From: Bufo bufo
Taxonomy: Eukaryota; Chordata; Amphibia; Anura; Bufonidae
Assembly: GCF_905171765.1 (NCBI RefSeq)
Contig: NC_053394.1
Coordinates: 162,905,183-162,969,182 of the forward strand
DNA length: 64,000 nucleotides
Direction of reading: 5' to 3'
The notes under the pieces are model-generated. The model saw only the letters and a list, made by a program, of their open reading frames with translations. It did not search any database and was not told where the DNA came from. Shown piece after piece: positions 44,508 through 56,152 of the stretch (position 1 is the stretch's first letter; every line of letters begins with the position of its first letter). Made by a program: the position numbers and the translations under genes.

Positions 44508-45147
44508 TGTAATGACCGGCGTCACGCACAGGGAGGGAAAAGCCCTGCCCAAGGGAGAGGGAAAGGTGGTGACCACTGACTCACCTTGCGGCTGGCACCT
44601 GACTGCGCTGACGTCCCTAGACGTGTTCCTCACCCATGCGGTGATCACGTGCCTATACCCTGGCTTTCCCTAAAATGAGCCCTAGATAGTGAACGGGCCG
44701 GTGGGATAGCTAGTCCGCACCACTGACACTAAGAGGGAAACACCAGGGAGAGGACAGACAATTCAGACAAACACATACACCCAGGTGGGCGACCACAGCA
44801 GACCACAAGGGTCCAACAGGGATCCGGAGGGTAGCGTTCTGGACCAACAACCAGAGAACGCAGCAACACAGCTCCAGTGTCAGAATAGATGTCCAGGCAG
44901 GAAGCTCTATATCTGGCAACCAGAGAAGTGTGAGAGGGGAATATAAGGAGGTTGGGAGTGCTGGACAAGGAACAGCTGAGGAGAAAGAGCTACGGATCCC
45001 TGAGTGAGCCAAAAGGGTTGCAAAGCCAACCCAGAAAGCTGCCATAAGGAAACAGCCCTATCTTACATAGAGCGTGCAGCCAACCGCTGCGACTTCCTGA
45101 CCCCGGGTATAACGGAGTCAGGCGTGGTTCTTGACACCCTCGTGACA
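44508..45147 (-). mobile_element. Solo LTR, 640 bp, with 5-bp TSD
   Basis: The unit begins TGTAATGACCGG and ends CTCGTGACA (TG...CA), flanked by CCCAG on both sides (44503-44507 and 45148-45152). With no internal gag, pol or env it is a solo LTR left by recombination between two LTRs. In minus orientation it starts TGTCACGAGGGTGTC. A 5-bp TSD suits Gypsy or class II type elements. The strand is a guess. Confidence 0.85.
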
Positions 45148-45159
45148 CCCAGCTATCAT

Positions 45160-45780
45160 GTTCCATTTATACACAGGACATATAGGACACGGTTTCAGAC
45201 AAAATGTGGCCCTGGGCAAAATCTAATTACAAATTAAAATCACTCCCATTCCACAAAATAAAAAGAAACAAAAAAATATAGCATTGTGGGCATCGCCGCA
45301 TGCGAAAACACCCATACTATTAAAATATTTAAAAAAGTTATCCCATATGGTGAATGGCGTAACAGAACAAAATAAAAAAAAAGTCAGATTCACATCTTTT
45401 TCATCACTTTAGCTCCCAAGAAAATACAAGTCATACACACCCCAAAAATGGTACTGTCGACAGCATATCGTCCCGCAAAAATTGAGCCCCCACACATAAC
45501 TATAAAAAAGTTATGAGGGTCAGACTATCGCAATGAAAATAAAATAATTTTGCACGAACTTAGTCCTGTAGCTTTGGGGGGGGGGGGGGAGCTATTAGGG
45601 TTGCCACCTTGCCCAACAAAAAATACTGGTTACACAAGTTAAAAAGGTTGGTGTGGGTTAATACGGGTGTTAGTTGGTCATATTTTACGTTTTGCTCCAT
45701 TTTCTTTCCTCAATAAAATCAAACTTTGCACTGTTGGGGACAGCCTGTGTATATAACTTTAATTTAGCCTCTACTTTCAA
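45160..45780. other. Fragment of a dispersed repeat
   Basis: GGGCATCGCCGCATGCGAAA, ATATGGTGAATGGCGTAACA and TATCGTCCCGCAAAAATTGA are reminiscent of the AT-rich interior of TTAA elements like 10890-14528. No termini and no gene. A G-run at 45577-45590 may be unreliable. Confidence 0.45.
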
Positions 45781-45787
45781 ACTGTTT

Positions 45788-45858
45788 CTGCGGGGATTTG
45801 ATCTCACAACCTTGTACATTAAGGGCAAGAACCTTACCCACTGAGCTATAGAGCTTAA
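45788..45858 (-). other. tRNA-like sequence (A and B boxes)
   Basis: The minus strand reads AGCTCTATAGCTCAGTGGGT at its start. TAGCTCAGTGGG is an ideal A box, and 40 bases on, GAGATCAAATCCCC is a slightly altered B box. The 5-prime and 3-prime ends do not form a proper acceptor stem, so this is a tRNA pseudogene or a SINE head. Confidence 0.6.
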
Positions 45859-46009
45859 AGTATAACTGTCATATTTTTTGTATTTGCTAGTTTATTAGAG
45901 CTAAGTATGTATACCTGAGTTAGTCTGTCAATGATTGTCAACAGATCTGTAATTACCTTATAATAACAGCTTTCATAAATGTCTCCTGTCCCTTTCCACT
46001 GCTCCCTTA

Positions 46010-46340
46010 ACCTGTTACGGACACAGGGCTGTGACCCCCCCCCCCCCCCCCCCCCCGTGTCAGTGATCGCAGCAAACCGCAGGTCAATTCAGACCTGTGG
46101 TTTGCTGCGTTTCCGGGTTATTCGGATCTCTGGTGACCCGATAATCCGGAATAGGACAGTGATCGGTGGTGTTATAATACACCACCAATCGCCGTCCTGC
46201 GATCCTGAGAGGTGGCGGTCACGCCACCTTTCAGGATTGCTTCTGATTGGCCGGCTGGGCAGGTGGGCGGGCGCAGTGGCAATTTTGAATTGCCGGAGCT
46301 CCTCTCCCCGCTCATACAAGTCCTTGGAGCGGGAGAGAGA
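46010..46340. mobile_element. Fragment of the TTAA-element family
   Basis: TTAACCTGTTACGGACACAG, a C-run, then GATCGCAGCAAACCGCAGGT (also at 14287) and paired GGGTGGCGT-type stems. It appears to be a terminal hairpin region of a relative of 10890-14528. The right end is not defined. Confidence 0.5.
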
Positions 46341-46460
46341 GGTGCTCGGCTGTACTGTGAGTTTTGGGTGTTTTGGGGCAGCTGTCATGTGTATAGATGT
46401 ACACTTAGCCAGCTATAACAGTAGAAGTCTCATATTTTTTCAGTCAGTGGCAATGCACCT

Positions 46461-46524
46461 CTTATGGCTGTGTGGGTAAGTGCTTTGCCTCTGATACAGA
46501 AGTTCGTGGGTTCGAATCCCAGCA
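46461..46524 (+). other. tRNA-like module with perfect B box
   Basis: TGGCTGTGTGGGTAAG is close to an A box, and GGTTCGAATCC (46509-46519) is a perfect B box. GCTTTGCCTCTGATACAGAA lies between them. The spacing is tRNA-like, but flanking stems are not complementary, so it is probably a captured pol III promoter or SINE head, not a tRNA gene. Confidence 0.65.
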
Positions 46525-46683
46525 GAAACTTTGCTGAAATACAGGCTAAATTAGAATACACAAGCACTGACTCCATATATGGACATACAAGGCGGGACAC
46601 AGGAAGAGGCTGCATCGCATCGCTGACATGGAGGTAAGTATAAGTGTTTATTTATTTTTTCAATACCCGACTGTTACTGCCAT

Positions 46684-47150
46684 GGGGGGAGCGGGAGGCA
46701 CTTGATACTGGCACACGGGGGGGGGGGGGGAGCGGGAGGCCCTTGATACTGGCACATGGGGGGGAGGGGGCTTGGCACCTGATACTGGCACATGGGGGGA
46801 GTTGGCACCTGATACTGGCACATGGGGGGGGAGAGGGGTTGGCACCTGATTCTGGCACATGGGGGTGGGAGGAGAGAGGCACTTGATACTGCCACTTTTT
46901 TTGGGGGGGGGAGATGGCACTATGATACTGGGACATGGGGGGGGGAGACACTTGATACTAACATGTGGGAGGGGGGTTTGGCACTTGATACTGGCACATA
47001 GGTGGGTTTGGCACTATGATACTGGCACATGGGGGGTGGGAAGGAGAGAGGCACTTGATACTGGCACATTGGGGGGGGGAGATGTAACTATGATACTGGG
47101 ACATGTGGGGGGAGCAGAGAGGCACTTGTTACTGGCACATGATGGGGGGC
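46684..47150 (+). repeat. GATACTGGCACATGGGG minisatellite, copy 1
   Basis: About 12-13 units of 30-40 bp: GGCACTTGATACTGGCACAT followed by G-runs and GAGAGAGGCAC or GTTTGGCAC variants. The motif also occurs at 1731-1770. Confidence 0.92.
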
Positions 47151-47997
47151 ATCTATGGGGACACTTACTGGCACATTATTGGGGGGCATTATGGGGGACA
47201 CTAGGCCGGCAGCCTATCAGAGACCGGACACTGAGGGCATCTACTGGGGCACTATATATGGGGCATTTTATACTGGTACATTATGGGGGGCACTAGCAGG
47301 AAGAGGGGAGACGAGTACTATGGGGGAATTTACTGGGGGCACTATATAGGGGTATTTTATACTGGGACATTATGGGGGCACTATGGGGACATTAGCTCAA
47401 CTGGGGGTATTTTTGTACTGTCACATTATAAGGAGAATTATTTCTACTGGGGGGGGGGGCACTATGGTGGGCTTTATTACTCCCCCATGGTATGACCCCC
47501 TAGTAACAGCACCAGCCTCTCCCTGCTCTGCTATCCCTCTGCCCCTTCTCCAAATCCTTATTATGAAATATTTCTCATTAGTATAAAACACAACATCAGC
47601 TCCGCCGAGCCCCCGGCCAAAGTGTGGAAGTGGTGTCCGAGATCCCCAAGGGCCAAGGCAAGTAATTGTAAGTTTTCATATGAAACATGTTTATGTTATA
47701 CACATATATCCTACACTGTGCCACACAATATACAGTATACCGCTACACTGTGTAGTCTGTTCTATAAGCACCATTGTTTTGTGGCGGCGGACAGAAAATA
47801 ATCTGGAAGTGCCCCTCCCGAACCAGGTTCTGACTGCTAGGGGGGGTCTGCTGAGCTAACGGATGCCCCCTATGGCAGTAGCACCACTATAGCCCCCATA
47901 TATGGCTAAAAATGTTTGCTTTGGGGGGGGGGTGACACCATTTTCTACCGCACCGGGTGACACCAGCCCTAGCAACGCCACTGCATATACTGATGAT

Positions 47998-48670
47998 CAG
48001 TGGCGTAACTACCAGGGAAGCGGCTGCTTCGGGGCCCGGCAGCGTGTGTGACAGTTTATTTTTAAGTTAGTTAAATATGATCGATTCTTGTCTTAATGTT
48101 CAGGGCCCCTTCACAGCAGCAGCGGCGGACCAGGCCCCCTCGCTAAGTCTCCTGATGCGTCTGGGATTTGAACCCACAACCTTCTGTATCAGAGGCAAAG
48201 CACTTAACCACACAGCCATAAGAGCTGCAATGCCACTGATTAGAAAAATATGAGACTTCTACTGTTATAGCTGGCTAAGTGTACATCTATACACATGACA
48301 GCTGCCCCAACACACCCAGCACTGCTATATCTCTATTTTGAAAAAATATGAGACTTCTACTGTTATAGCTGGCTAAGTGTACATCTATATACATGACAGC
48401 TGCCCCAACACACCCAGCACTGCTATATCTCTATATGACAGCTGTCCCAGCACACTCAGCTCTGCTATATCTCTATATATGATAGCTGCCCCAGCACACC
48501 CAGCTCTGCTACATCTAATACACATGACAGCTGCACCAGTACACTCAGCCCTACTATATCTCTATATATGACAGCTGCCCCAGCAAACCCAGCTCTGCTA
48601 CATCTATACACATGACAGCTGCCCAAACACACCCAGCTCTGCTACATCTATACACATGACAGCTGCCCCA
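47998..48670. mobile_element. Inverted hAT-like terminal segment
   Basis: It starts CAGTGGCGTAACTACCAGGG, the same terminus type as 1493, followed by GGCTGCTTCGGGGCCCG and a minus-strand tRNA-like module (B box complement GGATTTGAACC at 48164-48174). The remainder is the left arm of a palindrome with 48680-49085. It contains a direct duplication of about 97 bp starting AAAAATATGAGACTTC (48244 and 48342). Confidence 0.75.
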
Positions 48671-49088
48671 GCACACTCAGCTTTTCTATATCTCTATATA
48701 TCTATCTACTGTATAGCAATACTTAGAGATATATAGATATAGCAGAGCTGGGTGTGCTGGGGCAGCTGTCATATATAGAGATATAGTAGAGCTGAGTGTG
48801 CTGGTGCAGCTGTCATGTGTATTAGATGTAGCAGAGCTGGGTGTGCTGGGGCAGCTATCATATATAGAGATATAGCAGAGCTGAGTGTGCTGGGACAGCT
48901 GTCATATAGAGCTATAGCAGTGCTGGGTGTGTTGGGGCAGCTGTCATGTGTATAGATGTACACTTAGCCAGCTATAACAGTAGAAGTCTCATATTTTTTC
49001 GGTCAGTGGCAATGCACCTCTTATGGCTGTGTCGGTAAGTGCTTTGCCTCTGATACAGAAGGTCGTGGGTTCGAATCCCAGCAGAAGT
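48164..49088. repeat. Long palindrome with tRNA-like modules at both ends
   Basis: Arms meet near 48670. TACACATGACAGCTGCCCCA-type repeats in the left arm mirror TGGGGCAGCTGTCATGTGTA in the right. The outer parts, TAGCTGGCTAAGTGTACATC and its complement, and the tRNA-like modules are also mirrored. The left arm is longer because of its 97-bp duplication. GACAGCTGCCCCAGCACACY forms a short minisatellite in each arm. Confidence 0.9.
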
Positions 49089-49491
49089 TTTTCTGAAATA
49101 CAGGCTAAATTAGAATACACAAGCACTGACTCCATATATGGACATACAGGAAGAGGCTGCATCGCATCGCTGACATGGAGGTAAGTATAAGTGTTTATTT
49201 TTTTTTAATACCCGACTGTTACTGCCATGGGGGGAGCGGGAGGCACTTGATACTGGCCCATGGGGGGAGGGGGGTTGGCACCTGATACTGGCACATGGGG
49301 GGGGGGGTTGGCACCTGATACTGGCACATGGGGGGGGAGAGAGGCACCTGATACTGGCACATGGGGGGAGAGGGGTTGGCACCTGATACTGGCACATGGG
49401 GGGGGAGAGAGGCACTTGATACTGGCACTTTTTTTTTGGGGGGGGGGAGATGGCACTATTATACTGGGACATGGGGGGGAGGAGAGAGGCA
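48940..49491. mobile_element. Duplicated hAT-like segment, copy 2, left of the ERV
   Basis: Direct repeat of 46345-46900. It includes a tRNA-like module with perfect B box GGTTCGAATCC at 49068-49078 and the start of a GATACTGGCACATGGGG array (49220-49491). A 14-base difference near 49146 (GGCGGGACACA missing) separates it from copy 1. It resumes at 57754 after the retrovirus. Confidence 0.85.
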
Positions 49492-49892
49492 TGTGAGAGA
49501 TGTGTATCTGGTGTGAACATTATTCTGTAGTACACATTTTTGTCCACATGATGGCCGCAAGCCAGATGTTTGAGCCATGTGTGCATTCTTTTGTTTAAGG
49601 TAAATAAGGGAGGGGGAAAATGGGGATTACATTACAGATTTCAAATATACTTATGAACTCAGAGTTGAAGTTTCTGAAACCACTCCTATCAGGTTAAGGA
49701 GCCAATAGTCTCTTCTTAAGGAACACCCCTTTTGTGATGTCATGTCTGCTATTTAAGTCAATGTAATGTGAATAAAGTGCGCCTCTTCTACCATGGCTCA
49801 GAGAAGAGAGAAGATGCTTTCATGAAACTACCTAGTGTGTCTGGTCTCATTATAAAGCAGTATGGTGTACACATACTTATACTTCTAATTGA
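49492..49892 (+). repeat. 5-prime LTR of the ERV
   Basis: About 400 bp. It contains TATTTAAGTC as a weak TATA-like element and AATAAA in GTGAATAAAGTGCG as the polyadenylation signal. It aligns with 57353-57753 with about six substitutions and two small indels. The exact 3-prime edge is unclear because the last bases of the two LTRs differ (ATTTGGCA and GGCTCA). The following TGGCAACACACAAAG may be the primer-binding site, but I cannot match it to a tRNA. Confidence 0.85.
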
Positions 49893-50520
49893 TTTGGCAA
49901 CACACAAAGAAGAAGGAGAAGCGCATGAATTGCGCTGACAAAATGGCGTCCCATGGGTGGTCAGACAGCTTGCGTAACTTCCGATTCAAACGCCACGAGA
50001 GCGACTTAAACTGAATCATCAGACGAGATCACATGCCGGCAAGGTAAGAAAGCTTTATTTCTTATGAATCTCCTCTGAAACCTGCTTTTGTGGGTTCTCA
50101 AGAGTTGAATAAAAGGGTTCGCGATAAAAGGGTTAAAATTATAGCTGATCTGTTCGTAAGAACCCGTTTGAGTATTCCTTCTTTGTGTGGCTTTTCATGT
50201 GGTAGGACATGCTGGAACTAAGCGGAAACTGGTAGATAGCTGAGTCGGATATCCGTGACATAAAATTAGATCCAAGCCAAGCTCTGATAAGAGAGAGTCT
50301 TGGACCAATGCTCTGACGAGAGTGTTTGAAGACTCATGAGTAGTGACCAGGGGTCCTCATGAGTGTGTAGGATTAACACCAATTGCATAGTAGTAATAAG
50401 CAATTGGAGGTTATTAGGTTGGTGCCCTGCACAAGAGAAATTGTGGGATCAATACTGTTTAGCTATTATTAAGTTAGTGTGTTTAATAGCAACCAGATAT
50501 TGTTAAGTTGGAGACCCACA

Positions 50521-51260
50521 ATGATGGGTAATTCTAATGTTACAGGATATAGTGAGGAGATGTAATAGCGGCTCAGCTAATGCAGTTAAAAAAAAAAAGT
50601 TTAAAGCATTTTTGTCATACTAAGTAGCAGCGATTTCTGGTATTATGCCGAAATACGTAGTATTGTGTAAGAGTTCCCCCTAGAGGGTGCATATCAAAAC
50701 TAAAGTTTGCTATGAAGTTAAAATCGTTCATGTGTGCAATTGATATGCCAGAAAACGGTAGATTAAATGAAAGTTTGTGGATAAGTGTATTGAAGGAAAA
50801 GAGAAGTTGGTTGAAGGATAATAGGCTGGTGCATACAGAGTTATGGTGAAAAGTGTCCATGGAAGTGACTGAGAGAATTGAAAGTTGGAGAAATGAGTAG
50901 AATTTCTTATTACAAGATGGAGGATTTTGAATTCTACAGAGAACAAAGAAGTTGCCATGTGGCATCCCTTCCCCCACCACATCTGCTGTAACTTCCAAAA
51001 TGTGACTTGTAGTTCCAAAATAACTTTTCCTGTTTTCTCTCTGGAATGTGCTCTCAAAAAGAACCCCTCCCATCTGTATTTTGCTATTTCCTTCACATCC
51101 CCCCCTGTGCTCTTACTGAAACCCCCCTGAGGAATCAACCCCCCTCCATATGGGGGTCTGGGGGGGGAGGGGGGCTGGTAATTGGTAATGCATCTGCAGA
51201 CTGTGAAGATACTGGGTTATCTATAGATCCTCCAGACAGGGCTCCAGCATTGGATTAGAT
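50521..51260 (+). pseudogene. Possible gag remnant
   Basis: ATG codons at 50521 and 50524 give a myristoylation-type start, MGNSN, as in many retroviral Gag proteins, but the frame stops at 50562. A stretch rich in proline codons at about 51085-51150 would suit the region between matrix and capsid. No major homology or zinc-knuckle motif was recognised up to 52.4 kb, so this is a guess based on position. Confidence 0.35.
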
Positions 51261-52559
51261 CCAATGATGTTTGCAAATGACCTTTCCAAATTGTATGTTT
51301 TACTAGTTAAGAAAGTGCCCGCAGTGACTGCCCCATGATGCCAATTGGAAGTGTCCAATCCTATCAATCTAAGATTGCACCCATTCTAAGTCCTTATTTA
51401 AATATGAGTGAAAGTTTAGGGATATCTGCATCATTGTATGATGTATGACATCTACCACACCCAGTAGTAACATCAATTTTGCCATGATGAATAGAATTCC
51501 CAATTCAGAGAACTTACTTATGCTGCTTTATAGAAAATTAGTTAAAATATGGAGAGTTTTCTCATATTATTTATGAGATTTGGAAAATTGAGTCCAATGT
51601 AGAGCTGGGGATTTAAAGCATAGCGAAGATCATTGAGTCTGGGAGGAAGTGTTTAGGTCATCAGTCAGTCACATTGTCATCAGGACATAGAGTGTGGAGA
51701 AAGTTTTCACTAGACTCCAGGAAAGTTGGGTGGATTTGGATTTTTGAGCTTACTTTAGCTATGCATGAGAAAATCCTAAGTGCTGCCTTTGTGGATGGTC
51801 TTAAGGATTATCTAGAAAGGTCTAGTGTTGGCTAGGCTTGAGAGAAGTTCATTTTGTCCCTCCATTTTGTTAAAGTTAAATCAAACAAAGGCCTAAAGCG
51901 GGTGTGGCTGCCTATCAGTCCTCCCCACTAGAGGGGGGGAAGGAAGATTTTGTATGAACTTGCCCACTTCCTCGCCCGTGGGAGGAGCTACAAATGTTCA
52001 GCCCTTCAAATGAAACGCCCATAGGGAATTAACAACCCACTATCAAATTCTGGATCCCTATTATCTATACAATCCTTAGGATCTAATTCCATTGACTCAT
52101 AGCAAACATGTTCCATGATCTCTCATGGCTAAGGGTAGTATCACATGTGTAGGAGTAAATAGTAATGCAATTCCTACTCCTCTTACCAATTAATCACCGT
52201 CTTAAGGGTGTGCAAAATTAGATTAAACTATTCTGCTGCATCTGGAGGGGGGAAGTAGTAGCAGTAGTAGTAGTAGGGCCTTCTGGAAGTGGTAAATAGA
52301 GGTACTTTCCCACCTCTGTAGATAAAAATAAAAGGTGTTTTCTGGGAGTAGTAAATAAAAATTCAAATTTACATGACGGTCTCCAATTAATAACCACATT
52401 TTTGAGTTTCTGGTAGATAGTTTCAGGTTCTTGGAAGATGGATCATTTCGGACAGGAGATGCTGTTCCTACATAATCTGATGTTGTCAAGAAAGAACCAC
52501 TCCGTCCAGCAATGGTAGTGCAGGAGACAGAGCTGAAGACACTCGCTGAGGTTGGTAAG

Positions 52560-53600
52560 ATGGCTGAGGGTAAGACTACTAACATCCAGGTATGCCTTTG
52601 GTATCACTCATTATTATGGTCTAATCTGGTGAAGCAGAGATTTTGTTTGATCCATGGGTAAGCCCATCTAGAATGAATGCTGAGTGTATGAAAGATGTTT
52701 GATGCCCTGATGCTGCCTGAGAAGGTAGAGGCTAAACTATTACCTGAAGTCTACGCTAAGTGGAAGTCTGTGTGATACAGGATGGCTTATGGCCAGTGGA
52801 CTTCCAAAAAGTTTGCCTTTTTCAGATACAGGTTACAGAGGCTGAAAGGAAACATCAAAGGATAAAGGTAGAAGTGATGATTGGAGTCTGGAGAGTTGAT
52901 AAGAAACTCTTCCTTCAGTGGGTTCTGTGGTGAATGGCTCCTGGGTTCAACAATGCTGCCACTAGGTTAGTTGAAGATGAATGCTATAATAATGATGGGA
53001 GAACTATGGGAGTTCCAGGAAGGCATATGCCCAAGTCATCTTACCCATTTCAGAGACTGTGGATTGACTACATTCAGAACAAAGGTGGAACAGTGTGAAT
53101 ATGTCTGTGTCTATATTGATCTCTTTCCAGGATATTCAGAGATTTGGCTTGTAGCAAAGGCTATAGCTAAAAGATACTGACTGAGGTGAGAGTACCTATC
53201 CCTGGGGTTTTTCTCCATCCGGTACACATCTAACCGGAAGATAGGCCTAAGTCCTTATGAAGTACTCTTTGGGAATGCTCCTGGATTAGGTGTCTATTTC
53301 CCTAATAGTTCCAGATGCAGCATAGTAGTTTTCCAAAATTATGTTGTCTGTTGCACAAATTATTGTCTAATGTGTATTTCCAAGTTTTAGTTGTTTCCTA
53401 GAATCCAGACTGTATAGAAGCAATTCATTCTTTACAATCAGGAGATTGGGTAGTGGTGAAACGAGAGACGAGTGGAAAGTTCTAGAGCTACGGTTTGAAG
53501 ATCTACATCAAGTCCTGATAACCGCCACCACTGCTGTCGAATTGCAAGGAGAAACTGATCGTATTGCAATCAAGTGCCAGGACTATAAGAGCCATAATGT
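52560..53600 (+). pseudogene. pol remnant: RNase H and integrase
   Basis: The SRYAFG motif of retroviral RNase H is readable near 52588, followed by ALMLPEKVEA (about 52710). Integrase core sequence YVCVYIDLFPGYSEIW, with its catalytic-type Asp, lies near 53100. Then come SPYEVLFGNAPG (53253-53290) and a C-terminal block ELRFEDLHQVLITATTAVEL (53480-53545), which resembles gammaretroviral integrase tails. Pieces fall in different frames with stops between them. Reverse transcriptase and protease motifs were not found upstream, which points to a deletion or strong decay. It gives no functional product. Confidence 0.82.
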
Positions 53601-54734
53601 TGTTTCATGCCTTATTGTTTGTTCCATATTGTACAAAGGGGAAATCACAGTCAAATCAAATTCTAACAGTGTTATATTATCAAGATGAGTCAGGAACAAC
53701 TAAGTTTAGTTTTGCAGTATAGTGGACTGTAAGACCGATGACAGGTAGGACACTTGGTTTTGGTCTGATAAGTACATCTGTGTGACTTGAACTGACCCAG
53801 TCTATGGTAATTGTGTTTAGATATGACCATACCAACTGTGGATATTGGAGATTAGCAGAATGGAACACTAGTCTGAAGTGTCAGGAATATAAACCAGTGG
53901 AAACTACCTCTAGAGTCAATAAAGCTGAAGGTTTGTTGCAAAGGATGAATGTCCTGAAGGGAACACCACCAAACAGTTGTAAACATGATGAGTGTAATCC
54001 TCTGTTCCTGTCCATTAGAAATCCTATCCAACAGGATTCGGGGTTATATTTTTAGGAGCATGTGTAAGTGTCAAAGATCCCCTAGGCAAATTTAGAATGT
54101 TGGTGAGGGGGAAACCTCAAAGTTCAGTTGCTTCTGTGGCTCCTACATCCTTACCTATAATTGACATTAAATATTTGGCCAATTTAAAAATAATATGACA
54201 AACTGGCCTTAGAGACAGGATTTTATACATGAAAGCCCTTTGGTGTTTTCCCTCCAGGATATTATTCTTACTTAATTCAGCTGAAGAAGACAAGTAGTGA
54301 CTAACGTTTACTCTGACAGTTGGTTTATCAATCAAAATTAGCAAAACGCAGATATCTGGTGATTGTGTGGAGATTTGAATGAAGTGGCCAATGTACCCTG
54401 ATCAAGTCCTGATGCCATTTGTTCTATTCTCACCTCCTGAGTGGGATCAAATCAGTAGGCAAAAACAATGTCCGGTCAAGACAAAGGAGGTCGCTCCCTA
54501 CATCCTTTGACTCACGTGTATACATGGATGCCATAGGAATCTGTAGAAGAGTTTCTGATTAATTTAAAGCTAAAAGTCAGATAGTTGCAGGATTCGAGTC
54601 ATTAATTCCCATGATTAGTAAAAATAAAAAAAATATAAAAAAAAATTGATTGGATTAACATCTCTATTGTCATCAACAGAGATTTGTGAATTATATCTGT
54701 GATGCTGTGCAGGGAATGGTGGAACAACTGAGCT

Positions 54735-54960
54735 CATTTCCAGTAATGACTCTACAGAACCAACTGGTCCTTGACAGCAGAAAAAGGAGGGGTCTACAGG
54801 AACTGCTGCATCTACATTCCGGACAACACTGCCCCTGATGGAAGGATCACCAAGGATCTGAGGAAACTGATGGACTTTATCAAATTAACTGATAGGAAAA
54901 ATTCTGAAATTAAAGATATCATGGCCAGAATAATATTTTGGGAACTGGTTCAGCGACTAC
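54735..54960 (+). pseudogene. env transmembrane-subunit remnant
   Basis: LQNQLVLDS followed, after a frame change, by TAEKGGVYRNCCIYIP is the signature around the immunosuppressive-type helix and cysteine motif of gamma-type Env TM subunits. One cysteine of the usual motif is replaced by tyrosine. The fusion peptide, surface subunit and membrane anchor were not recognised. The remaining open frame (54771-54971) is short and disrupted upstream, so no envelope protein can be produced. Confidence 0.78.
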
Positions 54961-55054
54961 AATATTTTTAGCATTTGATTTTAATAGGCTATTATATAGT
55001 TCTCCATTTTAGGAAAATTGTTTTTAAAAGTGTTTAATACATCCATGCCCACAC

Positions 55055-55057
<3 letters not shown>

Positions 55058-55096
<39 letters not shown>
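55058..55096. repeat. (TA)n microsatellite, left part
   Basis: About 17 TA units, then CATA before the DD36E element. It is the same tract as 56145-56152 and 57090-57128, split by two insertions. Confidence 0.9.
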
Positions 55097-56144
55097 CACT
55101 CACCTAAAGAATTATTAGGAACACCATACTAATACGGTGTTGGACCCCCTTTTGCCTTCAGAACTGCCTTAATTCTACGTGGCATTGATTCCACAAGTTG
55201 CTGATAGCATTCTTTAGAAATGTTGGCCCATATTGATAGGATAGCATCTTGCAGTTGATGAATATTTGAGGGATGCACATCCAGGGCACGAAGCTCCCGT
55301 TCCACCACATCCCAAAGATGCTCTATTGGGTTGAGATCTGGTGACTGTGGGGGCCATTTTAGTACAGTGACCTCATTGTCATGTTCAAGAAACCAATTTG
55401 AAATGATTCGAGCTTTGTGACATGGTGCATTATCCTGCTGGAAGTAGCCATCATAGGATGGATAAATGTTCTCATTCTGTTTACGCAAAATTCGGACTCT
55501 ACCATTTGAATGTCTCAACAGAAATCGAGACTCATCAGACCAGGCAACATTTTTCCAGTCTTCAACAGTCCAATTTTGGTGAGCTCGTGCAAATTGTAGC
55601 CTCTTTTTCCTATTTGTAGTGGAGATGAGTGGTACCCGGTGGGGTCTTCTGCTGTTGTAGCCCATCCGCCTCAAGGTTGTGCGTGTTGTGGCTTCACAAA
55701 TGCTTTGCTGCATACCTCGGTTGTAACGAGTGGTTATTTCAGTCAACGTTGCTCTTCTATCAGCTTGAATCAGTCGGCCCATTCTCCTCCTTTCTAGCAT
55801 CCACAAGGCATTTTTGCCCACAGGACTACCGCATACTGGATGTTTTTCCCTTTTCACACCATTCTTTGTAAACCCTAGAAATGGTTGTGCGTGAAAATCC
55901 CAGTAACTGAGCAGATTGTGAAATACTCAGACCGGCCCGTCTGGCACGAACAACCATGCCACGCTCAAAATTGCCTAAATCACCTTTCTTTCCAATTCTG
56001 ACATTCAGTTTGGAGTTCAGGAGATTGTCTTGACCAGGACCACCCCCCTAAATGCATTGAATCACCAGCCATGTGATTGGTTGACTAGATAATTGCATTA
56101 ATGAGAAATAGAACAGGTGTTCCTAATAATTCTTTAGGTGAGTG
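55097..56144 (-). mobile_element. Tc1 element, DD36E type, internally deleted
   Basis: TA-flanked. The ends CACTCACCTAAAGAATTATT and the inverted AATTCTTTAGGTGAGTG are matching repeats, both followed by AGGAACACC. The transposase is on the minus strand. At 1048 bp it is shorter than a full element because part of the coding region is missing. Confidence 0.94.
55129..55950 (-). pseudogene. DD36E Tc1 transposase, deleted and frameshifted
   Basis: The minus-strand N-terminal helix-turn-helix (MVVRARRAGLSISQSAQLLG, near 55945-55885) ends in a TAG, and the frame shifts near 55800. A 242-codon frame then carries MGRLIQADRRATLTEITTR, VAWSDESRF (first Asp), FQQDNAPCH (second Asp) and SPDLNPIEHLW (Glu), ending KAKGGPTPY. 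I count 36 residues between the second Asp and the Glu, matching the DD36E (Incomer) group. About 60-70 residues between the first and second Asp are missing compared with complete relatives, so it cannot be active even though all three acidic residues remain. Confidence 0.92.
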
Positions 56145-56152
56145 TATATATA

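Larger units (their letters stand above)
46345..47983. mobile_element. Duplicated hAT-like segment, copy 1
   Basis: This matches 48940-49491 plus 57759-59143 in direct orientation. It contains a tRNA-like module, the GATACTGGCACATGGGG minisatellite, a GGCATTTTATACTGGTACAT region and the end GCCCTAGCAACGCCACTG, whose complement CAGTGGCGTTGCTAGGG is a hAT-type terminus. CATATACTGATGAT follows, nearly the same as after copy 2. The left terminus is not identified. Confidence 0.75.

Noticed and set aside
46463..49085. Genuine tRNA genes
   Set aside because: A and B boxes are present but the acceptor stem and anticodon arm do not fold convincingly, and the copies sit in mobile elements.
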